A stretch of DNA of 64,000 nucleotides from Maritimibacter alkaliphilus HTCC2654 (GCF_000152805.1 NZ_CH902578.1:3921319-3985318); one strand, 5' to 3'. Numbered from the stretch's first letter, positions 1-8,545 are shown. Translations and numbers: made by a program. The notes: a model not told the origin generated them from the sequence alone.

Positions 1-2440
1 TGTCGCCCTCGATCCCCATGACGTAGCCGTAGCCGAATTTCTGGTGGAACACCCGGTCGCCCTGCGTAAACGACGACACGGCGGTCGCGTTGATCGTCAG
101 ATTGCGGGATTCATTGGGCGAGTGCATGTGACGCTCGGCCCCGCGCGCCTGCATCCGCTTCCAGCCCGGCGAGTTGTAAGCATCTGCGCGCGCTGCCTTT
201 TCTTCCAGAGACGAGCCGGAGCCGAAGCTCGCCGTCGCCCCGTAGCCGCCGCCGTACAGGCCCGGCGGCGTCAGCACCTCGACATGATCCTCGGGCAGTT
301 CGTCGATGAAACGCGAGGGCATCTGGCTTTGCCATTGCCCGAAGACGCGGCGGTTCGCGGCGAAGGAAATCGTGCACATTTCCTCGGCCCGTGTGATGCC
401 GACATAGGCCAGCCGCCGCTCTTCCTCGAGCCCCTTGAGACCGGTCTCATCCATCGAGCGTTGCGACGGGAACAGCCCGTCCTCCCACCCCGGCAGGAAC
501 ACGGCGGGGTATTCCAACCCCTTCGCGGCGTGGAGCGTCATGATCGTGACCTTCTCCTCCTCCTCGCCCGACGAATTGTCCATGATGAGCGCGACGTGTT
601 CGAGAAAGCCCTGAAGATTGTCGAATTCTTCCAGCGCCTTGACCAGTTCCTTGAGGTTTTCGAGCCGACCGGGCGCTTCGGGCGTCTTGTCGTTCTGCCA
701 CATCTCGGTGTAGCCGGATTCCTCCAAGATCATCTCGGCCAGTTCGACGTGGGTGTCGGCCTCGTCCCGGACCTGGCTGTGCCAGCGGTAGATGTTCTGC
801 ACGAGGTCAGACAGGCCCTTGCCGCCTTTCCCCTTAATCTCACCCTGATTGACGCATTTGGCGGCGCCGTCCACAAGCGGCACGTTGCCCGCCCGCGCGA
901 CGCGCTGGATCGTCTGCACCGCCTTGTCGCCCAAGCCCCGGCGCGGGGTGTTCACGATCCGCTCGAACGCCAGATCGTCGTCCGGGCTGACGGCGAGCCG
1001 GAAATAGGCCATGGCATCGCGGATCTCCATCCGCTCGTAAAAGCGCGGGCCGCCGATCACGCGGTAGGGCAGACCGATGGTCAGGAACCGATCCTCGAAG
1101 GCGCGCATCTGGTGCGAGGCGCGCACGAGGATCGCGATTTCATCAAGTGAATAGTTGTTCGGCAACGGCAAGTTGTCACGCCCAGCATCAGTCAAGGTCT
1201 GAGCGCGATCCAAATTCACTTGGTGAATGTCGTCTTCTCTGACTTTCTGAGTCGAACCACGCTTAGATAACCGTTCAGTTTCCTGAGCCTCACTAGTGGA
1301 ACGTGCATTATGCCTAGTTCGCGAGTATCGGCTCGACCCAGACTGCATCGCCTCGACCTCGTCCCCGATCCAGCGCGCTTCTTCCTCGCCGTCCCAATGG
1401 CCGATCAGGCGCACCTTGTCGCCCTGCCCTTCTTCGGTGAACAGCTCCTTGCCCAGCCGCTCGGCATTGCCCGCGATCACGGCGTTGGCGGCTTCCAGAA
1501 TGTGCTCGGTCGAGCGGTAGTTCTGCTCCAGCCGGATCACCTTGGCGCCGGGAAAATCCTTTTCGAACCGCAGGATGTTGCCCACCTCGGCCCCGCGCCA
1601 GCCATAGATCGACTGGTCGTCGTCGCCCACGCAACAGATGTTCCGATGTCCCTGCGCCAAGAGCCGAAGCCACAGATACTGCGCGACGTTCGTGTCCTGA
1701 TACTCGTCGACGAGGATGTAGCGGAACCACCGTTGATACTGCGCCAGCACGTCCTCATGCTCACGAAGGATCGTGACCATGTGGAGCAGCAGGTCGCCGA
1801 AATCGACGGCGTTCAGCGTCTTCAGCCGGACTTGATAGGCGGCGTAAAGCTCGCCGCCCCGGTTGTTGAACAGCGCATGGTCCGCCGCCGGGATCTTGTC
1901 CGGCGTGATCGCCCGGTTCTTCCAATTGTCGATGATCCCGGCCAGAAGCCGCGCGGGCCAGCGTTTCTCGTCGATATTCTCGGCGGCAATGAGTTGCTTC
2001 ATCAGCCGGATCTGGTCGTCGGTATCGAGAATGGTGAAATTCGACTTGAGCCCCACAAGCTCGGCATGGCGGCGCAGAAGCTTCACGCAGATCGCGTGGA
2101 AGGTGCCGAGCCACGGCATCCCCTCGACCGCCTCGCCCAGATGGCGGCCCACCCGGTCCTTCATCTCGCGTGCGGCCTTGTTGGTGAAGGTCACCGCGAG
2201 AATCTCGTTCGGCCGGGCGGTGTGCGTGTTCAGAAGATGCGCGATCCGCGCGGTCAGCGCCTTGGTCTTGCCGGTCCCCGCGCCCGCGAGCATGAGGACA
2301 GGCCCGTCGAGCGCCTCGACCGCCTCGCGCTGCGCCGGGTTCAGTTCGTCCAGATAGGGCGACGGGCGCGCGGCCATGGCCATCTGGCTCAGGCTTGGGC
2401 GGGGTCCGGACATGGCTGGGGAGTCGTCATGGCTGCTCAT
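1..2440 (-). CDS. uvrD: UvrD/PcrA-type ATP-dependent DNA helicase, 3' end outside window
   Basis: SF1A 3'-5' helicase acting in nucleotide excision and mismatch repair. The frame is open from the ATG at 2440 to the window edge (about 813 codons), so the C-terminus is missing. Visible motifs in order: Walker A GAGTGKT near residue 53, DEYQDTN near 242, DDDQSIYGWRGA near 274, QNYRS, TLHAAKGLEYP near 632 and the VGITRA motif near 675. The start beginning MSSHDDSP is followed by a second in-frame Met (MSGPRP); either could be used. An AT-richer insert of about 60 codons interrupts the conserved frame near residues 370-429 and is listed separately. A LexA box lies 40 bp upstream of the start, so SOS control is likely. 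Family assignment is secure. Confidence 0.95.
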   Translation of the reverse strand, partial: MSSHDDSPAMSGPRPSLSQMAMAARPSPYLDELNPAQREAVEALDGPVLMLAGAGTGKTKALTARIAHLLNTHTARPNEILAVTFTNKAAREMKDRVGRHLGEAVEGMPWLGTFHAICVKLLRRHAELVGLKSNFTILDTDDQIRLMKQLIAAENIDEKRWPARLLAGIIDNWKNRAITPDKIPAADHALFNNRGGELYAAYQVRLKTLNAVDFGDLLLHMVTILREHEDVLAQYQRWFRYILVDEYQDTNVAQYLWLRLLAQGHRNICCVGDDDQSIYGWRGAEVGNILRFEKDFPGAKVIRLEQNYRSTEHILEAANAVIAGNAERLGKELFTEEGQGDKVRLIGHWDGEEEARWIGDEVEAMQSGSSRYSRTRHNARSTSEAQETERLSKRGSTQKVREDDIHQVNLDRAQTLTDAGRDNLPLPNNYSLDEIAILVRASHQMRAFEDRFLTIGLPYRVIGGPRFYERMEIRDAMAYFRLAVSPDDDLAFERIVNTPRRGLGDKAVQTIQRVARAGNVPLVDGAAKCVNQGEIKGKGGKGLSDLVQNIYRWHSQVRDEADTHVELAEMILEESGYTEMWQNDKTPEAPGRLENLKELVKALEEFDNLQGFLEHVALIMDNSSGEEEEKVTIMTLHAAKGLEYPAVFLPGWEDGLFPSQRSMDETGLKGLEEERRLAYVGITRAEEMCTISFAANRRVFGQWQSQMPSRFIDELPEDHVEVLTPPGLYGGGYGATASFGSGSSLEEKAARADAYNSPGWKRMQARGAERHMHSPNESRNLTINATAVSSFTQGDRVFHQKFGYGYVMGIEGD
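1151..1333 (-). other. In-frame, AT-richer insertion of about 60 codons inside uvrD
   Basis: Translating the minus strand, the conserved helicase sequence runs to EVEAMQSGS and resumes at SLDEIAILVRAS. Homologues usually bridge this point with a short loop before domain 2A. Here about 60 Ser/Arg/Gln/Asn-rich residues intervene with no stop and no frameshift. Codon choice changes sharply: AGG, CGA, TTA, ACT and TCA are common here and rare on either side. The segment contains a perfect hairpin (ATTCAC-TTG-GTGAAT, 1214-1228) and a near-repeat of one arm at 1142-1152. It is far too short for an intein and has no intein motifs. It resembles in-frame palindromic elements of the kind known from Rickettsia, but that comparison is only by analogy. 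Confidence 0.75.
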
Positions 2441-2479
2441 GGCCGTGAGCCTATCTCAGCCGCAGAGCGAGGAAAAGGT

Positions 2480-2494
2480 GTTCAGGGTATGTTC
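2480..2494 (-). promoter_or_regulatory. LexA (SOS) box of uvrD
   Basis: The top strand reads GTTC, seven bases, GTTC; the gene strand reads GAAC-N7-GAAC. This is an exact match to the alphaproteobacterial LexA operator. It lies 40 bp upstream of the uvrD ATG in the short gap between uvrD and the PAP2 gene, which is where a repressor site is expected. Confidence 0.8.
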
Positions 2495-2509
2495 TTCCCG
2501 CGCAGGCGG

Positions 2510-3547
2510 TCAGAAGGTCATAGAGAACTGCGCACCGATCCCGGACGAGGACACGATCGGCGTGAAGGTCGTGTTCAGCCCGCCGCGCCGTTCGGCGTAG
2601 TTGTTCAGGATCGACTGGCCGATCACCGTGCCGATCAGGGCGCCCGCCGCCATGTCGCTGACCCAATGGTTGTGGCTGCGGATGTTCGAGGCCAGCAGCG
2701 CCCCCGCCACGACATAGGGCACCCATGAATTGTCGTAGACCCCGGAATAGACCCGCGCGACCGAGAAATAGGCGGTGTAATGGAAGCTGGGGAACGAGGT
2801 GCCGAAGTTCGAGGGCGTCAGCGACACGGGCACGGCGTTGCCCCAGTTGTAAGGGTTCGGACTGCGCCCGCTGCGGTCGATGACATCGACCGGCCCGCCG
2901 TAGGACGACAGATCGCGCGACGGGCGCACCCGCCCGAACACGGGTTTCAGAAGCACCTGCGACACGAGATAGGAATAGGCGACGGCCTTGGTCGACAGAA
3001 GCGCCGCCACCTGCGCGCGTTCGTCGTTGAAGGCGATGCCATAGGCGTAAGTCGCGCCGATCCCCGCGACCAGATACTGATCTTCGACGGACAGGAACCG
3101 CAGCGGGCTCGTGCGTGTGCGCGGCACGATGGGCGGCAGGTTGAAGCCCGCGAACAGCGGTTCGACGTTGTCCTTGTAGTAGGACGTGATGGCATAGTCG
3201 TTCGCCGCCAGCACACCGACGCCCAGCGCCGCCGCACCGAACAGAAGCGGCTCGCGGAACGGAAACAGGCCGATGTCGGCCAGATCGTTCGCCACCCCTT
3301 CGACCCCGCCGATGGACTGGCCGAAGGTGCGCCCGGCCTTCTGGAACCGGTTTTCCCCCGTGTCGATGAACGCCGAGGACGGGATACCGTTGATGTAGTA
3401 GCCGCCGTGGAAGCTGGGAATGTGGTTTCCGAAGTGGAACACGTTCTGCGACCGTGCCGGCTGCGCGATCCAGAGCGCGACGAAGGCCAGAGCGAAGATC
3501 AGTTTCGGAAGACAGACGCCGAACAGGCGCAGCGGACGAAAGAACAT
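2510..3547 (-). CDS. PAP2-superfamily phosphatase, exported or membrane-bound
   Basis: A 345-residue protein of the acid phosphatase/PAP2 superfamily, which removes phosphate from lipid phosphates or related substrates outside the cytoplasm. The start at 3547 (MFFRPLRLF) is preferred over the upstream in-frame start at 3649 because it opens a clear signal peptide and avoids overlapping the thioesterase gene. The three phosphatase motifs are present: KPVFGRVRP (KX6RP), PSFHYT in place of PSGH, and SNIRSHNHWVSD with the catalytic His and Asp. The protein ends in Phe, which is also typical of outer-membrane proteins. The true substrate is unknown. It lies between uvrD and a thioesterase on the same strand with no obvious functional link. 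Confidence 0.85.
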   Translation of the reverse strand: MFFRPLRLFGVCLPKLIFALAFVALWIAQPARSQNVFHFGNHIPSFHGGYYINGIPSSAFIDTGENRFQKAGRTFGQSIGGVEGVANDLADIGLFPFREPLLFGAAALGVGVLAANDYAITSYYKDNVEPLFAGFNLPPIVPRTRTSPLRFLSVEDQYLVAGIGATYAYGIAFNDERAQVAALLSTKAVAYSYLVSQVLLKPVFGRVRPSRDLSSYGGPVDVIDRSGRSPNPYNWGNAVPVSLTPSNFGTSFPSFHYTAYFSVARVYSGVYDNSWVPYVVAGALLASNIRSHNHWVSDMAAGALIGTVIGQSILNNYAERRGGLNTTFTPIVSSSGIGAQFSMTF

Positions 3548-3635
3548 GACAAATCCTGTGGCGTTCGTTGGCCGCACTCTGTGCAACCTCTGCCGCCCGT
3601 GCAATTGTTCGCGCGCGCCAAGGCGCAAAGCGATC

Positions 3636-4019
3636 TCAACTGTTGTCAATCGGTCGCTTGTTTCCCTCGTGATCGAGCGCGACGAAGGTGAAGATGCCCT
3701 CGGTCACCTTCTCGTTCGTCTTGCCCTGCCCGCGCACGACCCAGGCGTCCAGCCGGACCGCGACCGATGTGGTGCCGACCCGCGCCACTTCGCCATAGAT
3801 GCACAGAATGTCACCGATCTTGACCGGGCGGATGAACTTCATGGCCTCGACGGCCACGGTGGCGACCCGGCCCGACGCCCTCTCGCCCGCGATGATGCCG
3901 CCCGCGATGTCCATCTGGCTCAGAACCCAGCCGCCGAAGATGTCGCCCGCGCTGTTGACATCGGCGGGCATGGCGACGGTGCGCAGAACGGCGTGGCCCT
4001 CGGGCATGATCTCGGACAT
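3636..4019 (-). CDS. YciA-like acyl-CoA thioesterase (hotdog fold)
   Basis: A 127-residue hotdog-fold thioesterase that hydrolyses acyl-CoA to free acid and CoA in the cytoplasm. Recognised from the family signature NSAGDIFGGWVLSQMD, which contains the catalytic Asp and the helix-capping Gly pair, and from the RPVKIGD and RVGTTSVAV strands. The start at 4019 (MSEIMPEG) is preceded by AAGGAG six bases upstream. A longer frame opens at 4079 but lacks a better ribosome site. Length matches the YciA group. It is divergent from the aminotransferase operon that starts at 4147. Confidence 0.9.
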   Translation of the reverse strand: MSEIMPEGHAVLRTVAMPADVNSAGDIFGGWVLSQMDIAGGIIAGERASGRVATVAVEAMKFIRPVKIGDILCIYGEVARVGTTSVAVRLDAWVVRGQGKTNEKVTEGIFTFVALDHEGNKRPIDNS

Positions 4020-4108
4020 GGCGATCTCCTTTTGTGAGGGCCACCCTATAGCGGCGGGCCCGCAGAGCAAGTCGTCCATTTACATCGCCCGACGCCGCTC
4101 ATAGGGTT

Positions 4109-4122
4109 TTTTTGATCAAAAA
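4109..4122. promoter_or_regulatory. Perfect 14-bp palindrome TTTTTGATCAAAAA, candidate operator
   Basis: A perfect inverted repeat centred on GATC lies 25 bp upstream of the aminotransferase GTG start, in the divergent gap between the thioesterase and the catabolic operon. The very AT-rich palindrome stands out in a GC-rich genome and sits where a repressor would block the operon promoter. The regulator is not identifiable from this window. Confidence 0.5.
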
Positions 4123-4146
4123 GACAAAACCCGACAGGAGGTCCCC

Positions 4147-5541
4147 GTGGACGGCTATACCGACAACGACATTTCCCATGTGGTCGAGGCCGACAAGGCG
4201 CATGTCTGGCACCACCTCGTCCAGCACAAACCGTTCGAGACGGGCGAGCCGCGTATCATCGTCGAAGGCAAGGGCATTCGCGTCTGGGACCAGCACGGGC
4301 GCGAGTTCATCGACGCCGTGTCGGGTGCGGTCTGGACCGTGAACGTGGGCTACGGGCGTGAAACCATCGCCGATGCCGTGCGCGAACAGCTTGTGAAGAT
4401 GAACTATTTCGCGGGCGCCGCCGGGACGATCCCGGGCGCCATTTTCGCCGAAAAGTTGATCGAGAAAATGCCGGGGATGAGCCGGGTCTACTACTGCAAC
4501 TCCGGTTCGGAGGCGAACGAGAAGGCGTTCAAGATGGTGCGCCAGATCGCGCACAAACGCTATGGCGGCAAGAAGACCAAGATCCTCTACCGCGACCGCG
4601 ACTATCACGGCGGCACCATCGGCACGATGAGCGCGGGCGGTCAGGACGAGCGTGTGATGCAATACGGACCGCTCACGCCCGATTTCGTGCGCGTGCCGCA
4701 TTGCATGGAATACCGCGCCGCCGATCAGGGATGGGGGGATCTGTCGGGCGAAGAATACGGACGCAGGGCCGCCGACGCGATCGAAGAGGTGATCCTGCGC
4801 GAAGGCCCCGACACCGTTGGCGCGCTCTGCCTCGAGCCGATCACGGCGGGCGGCGGCGTCATCACCCCGCCCCCCGGCTACTGGGACCGGGTGCAGGAGA
4901 TTTGCCGCAAATACGACGTGCTCCTGCATATCGACGAGGTGGTCTGCGGCATGGGCCGGACCGGCAAATGGTTCGGCTACCAGCATTACGGGATCGAGCC
5001 GGATTTCGTGACGATGGCCAAGGGCGTGGCGTCGGGTTACGCCGCCATCGCCTGCTGCGTCACCACCGAAAAGGTGTTCGACCTGTTCAAGTCCGACCCG
5101 TCCGACCCGCTCGACCATTTCCGCGACATCTCGACCTTCGGCGGCTGCACCGGCGGCCCGGCGGCGGCGCTGGAAAACATGCGGATCATCGAGGACGAAG
5201 GGCTGGTTGAGAACGCCAAAAAGATGGGCGAGCGGCTGATGGCAAACCTCAAGGCCCTCGAAGCGAAACACGAGGTGATCGGCGACGTGCGCGGACTGGG
5301 CCTGTTCCAGGGCCTCGAACTGGTTCGGGACCGGGGCACGAAAGAGCCGGTGAGCGAGGCCGACATCGGCAAGATCGTCGCGGGCTGCGCCGAGCGCGGT
5401 GTCATCATCGGGGCGTCCAATCGGTCTGTTCCGGGCCTCAACAACGTCCTGTGCTTCTCGCCCGCCCTGATCGCCACGCCCGCCGATATCGACGCGATCA
5501 CGGAAGCGGTGGACGGTGCTCTGACCGCCGTCTTTGGATAG
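4147..5541 (+). CDS. tpa: Class III aminotransferase, taurine-pyruvate aminotransferase type
   Basis: A 464-residue PLP-dependent class III omega-aminotransferase. The family reaction is taurine plus pyruvate to sulfoacetaldehyde plus L-alanine. Long blocks match the taurine-pyruvate aminotransferase family as I know it: VWHHLVQHK, AVSGAVWTVNVGYGR, EKMPGMSRVYYCNSGSEANE, RDYHGGTIGTMSA and FRDISTFGGCTGGPAA. The PLP lysine is in MAKGVASG (about residue 292). The start is GTG with an AGGAGG ribosome site. The usual taurine partners (xsc, pta, tauR, taurine transporter) are absent here. The next gene starts directly after the stop, and three other amino-acid-type enzymes follow, so the physiological amine might be something other than taurine. 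Confidence 0.85.
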   Translation: MDGYTDNDISHVVEADKAHVWHHLVQHKPFETGEPRIIVEGKGIRVWDQHGREFIDAVSGAVWTVNVGYGRETIADAVREQLVKMNYFAGAAGTIPGAIFAEKLIEKMPGMSRVYYCNSGSEANEKAFKMVRQIAHKRYGGKKTKILYRDRDYHGGTIGTMSAGGQDERVMQYGPLTPDFVRVPHCMEYRAADQGWGDLSGEEYGRRAADAIEEVILREGPDTVGALCLEPITAGGGVITPPPGYWDRVQEICRKYDVLLHIDEVVCGMGRTGKWFGYQHYGIEPDFVTMAKGVASGYAAIACCVTTEKVFDLFKSDPSDPLDHFRDISTFGGCTGGPAAALENMRIIEDEGLVENAKKMGERLMANLKALEAKHEVIGDVRGLGLFQGLELVRDRGTKEPVSEADIGKIVAGCAERGVIIGASNRSVPGLNNVLCFSPALIATPADIDAITEAVDGALTAVFG

Positions 5542-6576
5542 GTGCGGGCGGTTCGAAACCCCTTTCGCGGCGCGGGGCTGGATCACCCGGCCCTCGCCGA
5601 CATTCCCTTTCCGCTGGACGATGCCGACCCGGCCTTGGCCCGTGTGGCGCGCTGCCCGCGCCACCGGATAACGCCGCTTCTGCCGAGCGCGGACCTTGCC
5701 GATGCGGCCGGTGTGGCGCGCGTCTTCGTCAAGGACGAACGCGCGCGCATGGGGCTGGGTAGCTTCAAGGCGTTGGGCGCCGCGCATGTCATCGCCTGTG
5801 ATGCCGCCGAGGGGCGGGCCGCGGGGCGCACATACGTGGCCGCTAGCGCGGGAAACCACGGGCTGTCGGTGGCCGCCGGGGCCGCCGCGTTCGGCGCGAC
5901 GTCACGCATCTATCTGGCGGACACCGTGCCCGAAAGCTTTGCGGACCGGCTACGCGCCGAGGGGGCCGAGGTGCGGCGCGCCGGGGCGACCTATGAGGAA
6001 AGCATGGCGACCGCCGAGGCCGAGGCGGCGGACGAGGGCCTTACGCTTCTGTCGGACAGTTCATGGCCGGGCTACACCGAAATGCCCAGAACGCTGATGG
6101 AGGGTTACCTGATCCTCATGGCCGAGGCCGCCAGCCAATTGCCGGAGCCGCCCAGCCACATCCTGCTACAGGCCGGTGTCGGCGGTCTGGCGGGCGCGGC
6201 GGCGGCACATGCGCGGCGCATCTGGGGCGACGACCCCGTGATCGTGGTCGTCGAGCCTGAGGCCGCCCCGGCGTTGATCGGCTCCATCGAGGCGGGGGCG
6301 CCCACCGAAAGCCAAGGGCCGGTGTCGATCATGGGGCGGCTCGACTGCAAGATGCCCTCGCTCATCGCGTTGAAGGGCCTTGCCCGCGACGCGGACTGGT
6401 TCGTGACGATCACCGAAGGCGAGGCGCAGGCCGGATGCGACAGGGCCGAGGCGGCGGGACTGCCCTCGACCCCGTCCGGCGCGGCTGGCCTTGCCGCGCT
6501 GGTCGCGGGCCTGCCGGATGAGGTCGGGATCACCCAGAAAGCCAGTATACTTACCATCCTGTCGGAAACAGCATGA
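5542..6576 (+). CDS. Diaminopropionate ammonia-lyase-like PLP enzyme
   Basis: A 344-residue fold-type II PLP enzyme of the threonine-dehydratase/diaminopropionate ammonia-lyase group; such enzymes eliminate ammonia from amino or hydroxyamino acids. Features seen: VKDERARMGLGSFKALGA with the Schiff-base Lys at about residue 76, the phosphate-side motif ASAGNHG, SWPGYTEMPRTLMEGY, and the Gly-rich loop LQAGVGGLAGA. The last two are characteristic of the YgeX-type lyases. The start is GTG, abutting the aminotransferase stop, so the genes are translationally linked. Compared with threonine dehydratases, no ACT regulatory domain is present. An ectoine-pathway EutB-like role is possible from the neighbours but not demonstrated. 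Confidence 0.8.
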   Translation: MRAVRNPFRGAGLDHPALADIPFPLDDADPALARVARCPRHRITPLLPSADLADAAGVARVFVKDERARMGLGSFKALGAAHVIACDAAEGRAAGRTYVAASAGNHGLSVAAGAAAFGATSRIYLADTVPESFADRLRAEGAEVRRAGATYEESMATAEAEAADEGLTLLSDSSWPGYTEMPRTLMEGYLILMAEAASQLPEPPSHILLQAGVGGLAGAAAAHARRIWGDDPVIVVVEPEAAPALIGSIEAGAPTESQGPVSIMGRLDCKMPSLIALKGLARDADWFVTITEGEAQAGCDRAEAAGLPSTPSGAAGLAALVAGLPDEVGITQKASILTILSETA

Positions 6577-7730
6577 CCCACCCGCGCGGCTTCCCCGAAA
6601 CCGAGTATTCCGAACGGCTGACGAATATCCAGTCGCGCATGGCCGAACACGACCTTTCGGCGCTGCTTCTGACCACCGAACCCGAGGTGCGATACCTCAC
6701 CGGATTTCTCACGCGGTTCTGGGAAAGCCCCACCCGCCCCTGGTTCCTCGTGGTCCCGGCCTCCGGCAAACCCATCGCGGTGATCCCGGAAATCGGGGCG
6801 CATCTGATGCGGCAAACCTGGATCGACGACATCCGGACCTGGGTGTCGCCGGATTATACCGACGACGGCGTTTCCCTGCTGGCCGACACATTGGCCGAGG
6901 TCGCCCCGGAGCGCGGCAAGATCGGCGTGCCGTCCGGCCCGGAATCGCATCTGCGTATGCCGCTTCAGGACTGGACGACGCTGCGCGACCGCCTGCCCGA
7001 CCGGGTGTTCGGTGACGATGCCGCGATCCTTCGTTCGGCGCGGATGGTCAAAACCAAAGCCGAGATCGCCAAGATCAGATGGACCTGCGGGATCGCCGAG
7101 GCCGCATTCGCGCGGGTGAACGACATCGCCGGTGCGGGCATTCCCCTGTCCACCGTCTTTCGTTCGTTCCAGTCGCTCCTGCTCGACGAAGGCGCGGATT
7201 GGGTGCCCTACCTTGCTGGCGCAGCCGCGCCGGGTGGTTATGGCGACGTGATCTCGCCCGCCACCAACGCACCGCTCGAAGAGGGCTGCGTCTTGATGCT
7301 CGACACGGGCGCGGTGTGGGATGGGTACTTCTGCGACTTCGACAGGAATTTCTCGATCGCCGCGCCATCGGACGACGTGCAAAGCGCCCATGCCCGCCTG
7401 ATCGACGCGACCCATGCCGGGTTCGAAGCCGCCCGACCGGGCGCGACACCCGCCGAGGTCTATGCCGCGATGAACCTGATCCTGACGGGCGGCGACACCG
7501 CCGTGAAGGGCCGGTTGGGCCACGGGCTTGGGATGCAACTCACCGAACCCCCATCGCTCATCCCCGCCGACCACACGCCGCTCGTCCCCGGAATGGTGCT
7601 GACGCTGGAACCCGTGGTCGAAACGCAGACGGGCATCATGGTCCACGAGGAAAACATCGTCGTCACCGAGGATGGTGCGGACTGGCTGACCATGCCGGTC
7701 GGCCACGCGATACCGCAGGTCGATCCATGA
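6573..7730 (+). CDS. M24-family metallohydrolase (Xaa-Pro peptidase / ectoine-hydrolase-like)
   Basis: A 385-residue pita-bread metalloenzyme with the creatinase-type N-terminal domain (about 1-150) and M24 domain (about 160-385). The five metal ligands are all present: two Asp in MLDTGAVWDGYFCDFDR (about 244 and 255), His in GHGLGM (about 317), Glu in TLEPV and Glu in VHEEN. Family members cleave Xaa-Pro bonds, creatine or the ectoine ring. The gene overlaps its upstream neighbour by four bases (ATGA) and the next gene the same way. Co-occurrence with a lyase and an Asp/Glu-racemase-family protein recalls ectoine catabolism (DoeA/EutD), but the N-terminal sequence does not let me choose between ring hydrolase and peptidase. 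Confidence 0.85.
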   Translation: MTHPRGFPETEYSERLTNIQSRMAEHDLSALLLTTEPEVRYLTGFLTRFWESPTRPWFLVVPASGKPIAVIPEIGAHLMRQTWIDDIRTWVSPDYTDDGVSLLADTLAEVAPERGKIGVPSGPESHLRMPLQDWTTLRDRLPDRVFGDDAAILRSARMVKTKAEIAKIRWTCGIAEAAFARVNDIAGAGIPLSTVFRSFQSLLLDEGADWVPYLAGAAAPGGYGDVISPATNAPLEEGCVLMLDTGAVWDGYFCDFDRNFSIAAPSDDVQSAHARLIDATHAGFEAARPGATPAEVYAAMNLILTGGDTAVKGRLGHGLGMQLTEPPSLIPADHTPLVPGMVLTLEPVVETQTGIMVHEENIVVTEDGADWLTMPVGHAIPQVDP

Positions 7731-8470
7731 GTTTCCGGGTCTTCCCATACGAGCCGGTCGAGGTGTTTCCGACCCAGCTTGGCCTGATCGTCCTGCAATC
7801 CGACGAAACGGTGGAGCAGGATTTCCGCAGGCTGTTCGGGCCGGAGGTCGAACTGCAAATCACCCGCATCCGGTCGGGCGCGGACGTGACGCCCGAGACG
7901 CTGGCGGCGATGGAGGGCGATCTGGGGGCGAGTGCCGAGCTTCTTTGCCCGTGGACCCGCTTCGCCGCGATCGGCTATGGCTGCACATCCGGCACGGCCC
8001 AGATCGGGCGCGCACAGGTGGCCGCCCTCGTCTCGGGCGGGGCGCAGACGCGGGCCGTCACCGAACCCGTCTCGGCGCTTCTCGCCGCCTGCGCGGCGCT
8101 TGGGGTGAAGCGGATCGCCTTTCTGTCGCCCTACCTTGCCGAAGTGTCGGATCGGATCTGCAAGGTGCTGGCGGAAGGGGGTGTCGAGACACCGCTGTTC
8201 GGAAGTTTCAACGTGTCGACCGAAGCCAAGGTCGCCCGGATCGCGCCGGCCTCGATCATCGCCGCCGCCGAACGGCTGGTCGAACCCGGCGGCGTCGACG
8301 CGCTGTTCATGTCCTGCACGAACCTTCGCACGCTCGGGATCATCGACGACCTCGAAACCCGGCTTTCCATGCCCGTCCTGTCGTCGAACCTCGTCCTTGC
8401 GTGGCACATGGCGCAGCTGTCGGGTGTGGCACTGGCCCCCGGCACACCGGGTCGGCTGGCGCGGCTCTGA
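7727..8470 (+). CDS. Asp/Glu racemase-family protein (maleate isomerase / EutA-like)
   Basis: A 247-residue protein of the aspartate/glutamate racemase superfamily, the branch containing maleate isomerase, arylmalonate decarboxylase and the ectoine-utilisation protein EutA. The two catalytic cysteines are visible in IGYGCTSGTAQIG (about residue 86) and FMSCTNLRT (about 197), each in its family context. Start at 7727 overlaps the M24 gene by four bases. It is the last gene of the four-gene operon; the next gene begins 75 bp downstream. The reaction (racemisation, isomerisation or decarboxylation) cannot be told from sequence alone. Confidence 0.85.
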   Translation: MSFRVFPYEPVEVFPTQLGLIVLQSDETVEQDFRRLFGPEVELQITRIRSGADVTPETLAAMEGDLGASAELLCPWTRFAAIGYGCTSGTAQIGRAQVAALVSGGAQTRAVTEPVSALLAACAALGVKRIAFLSPYLAEVSDRICKVLAEGGVETPLFGSFNVSTEAKVARIAPASIIAAAERLVEPGGVDALFMSCTNLRTLGIIDDLETRLSMPVLSSNLVLAWHMAQLSGVALAPGTPGRLARL

Positions 8471-8545
8471 TCCGAAACCCGCGCTTTCGTCGCAAAAGCC
8501 GGACAGTCCCGCCCACATTTCACCGCATTTTCCATTTATGCCGAC

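Noticed and set aside
1151-1333. Intein in uvrD
   Set aside because: Too short, and no intein splice-junction residues (Cys/Ser at the start, HN at the end) or endonuclease motifs.
4099-5859. Long antisense ORF opposite the aminotransferase gene
   Set aside because: Shadow of high-GC codon structure. The plus-strand frame encodes a complete enzyme with known motifs; the minus frame has no family features.
7079-7726. Upstream extension of the racemase-family ORF
   Set aside because: It runs out of frame through the M24 gene. The true start is the ATG at 7727, overlapping the M24 stop.
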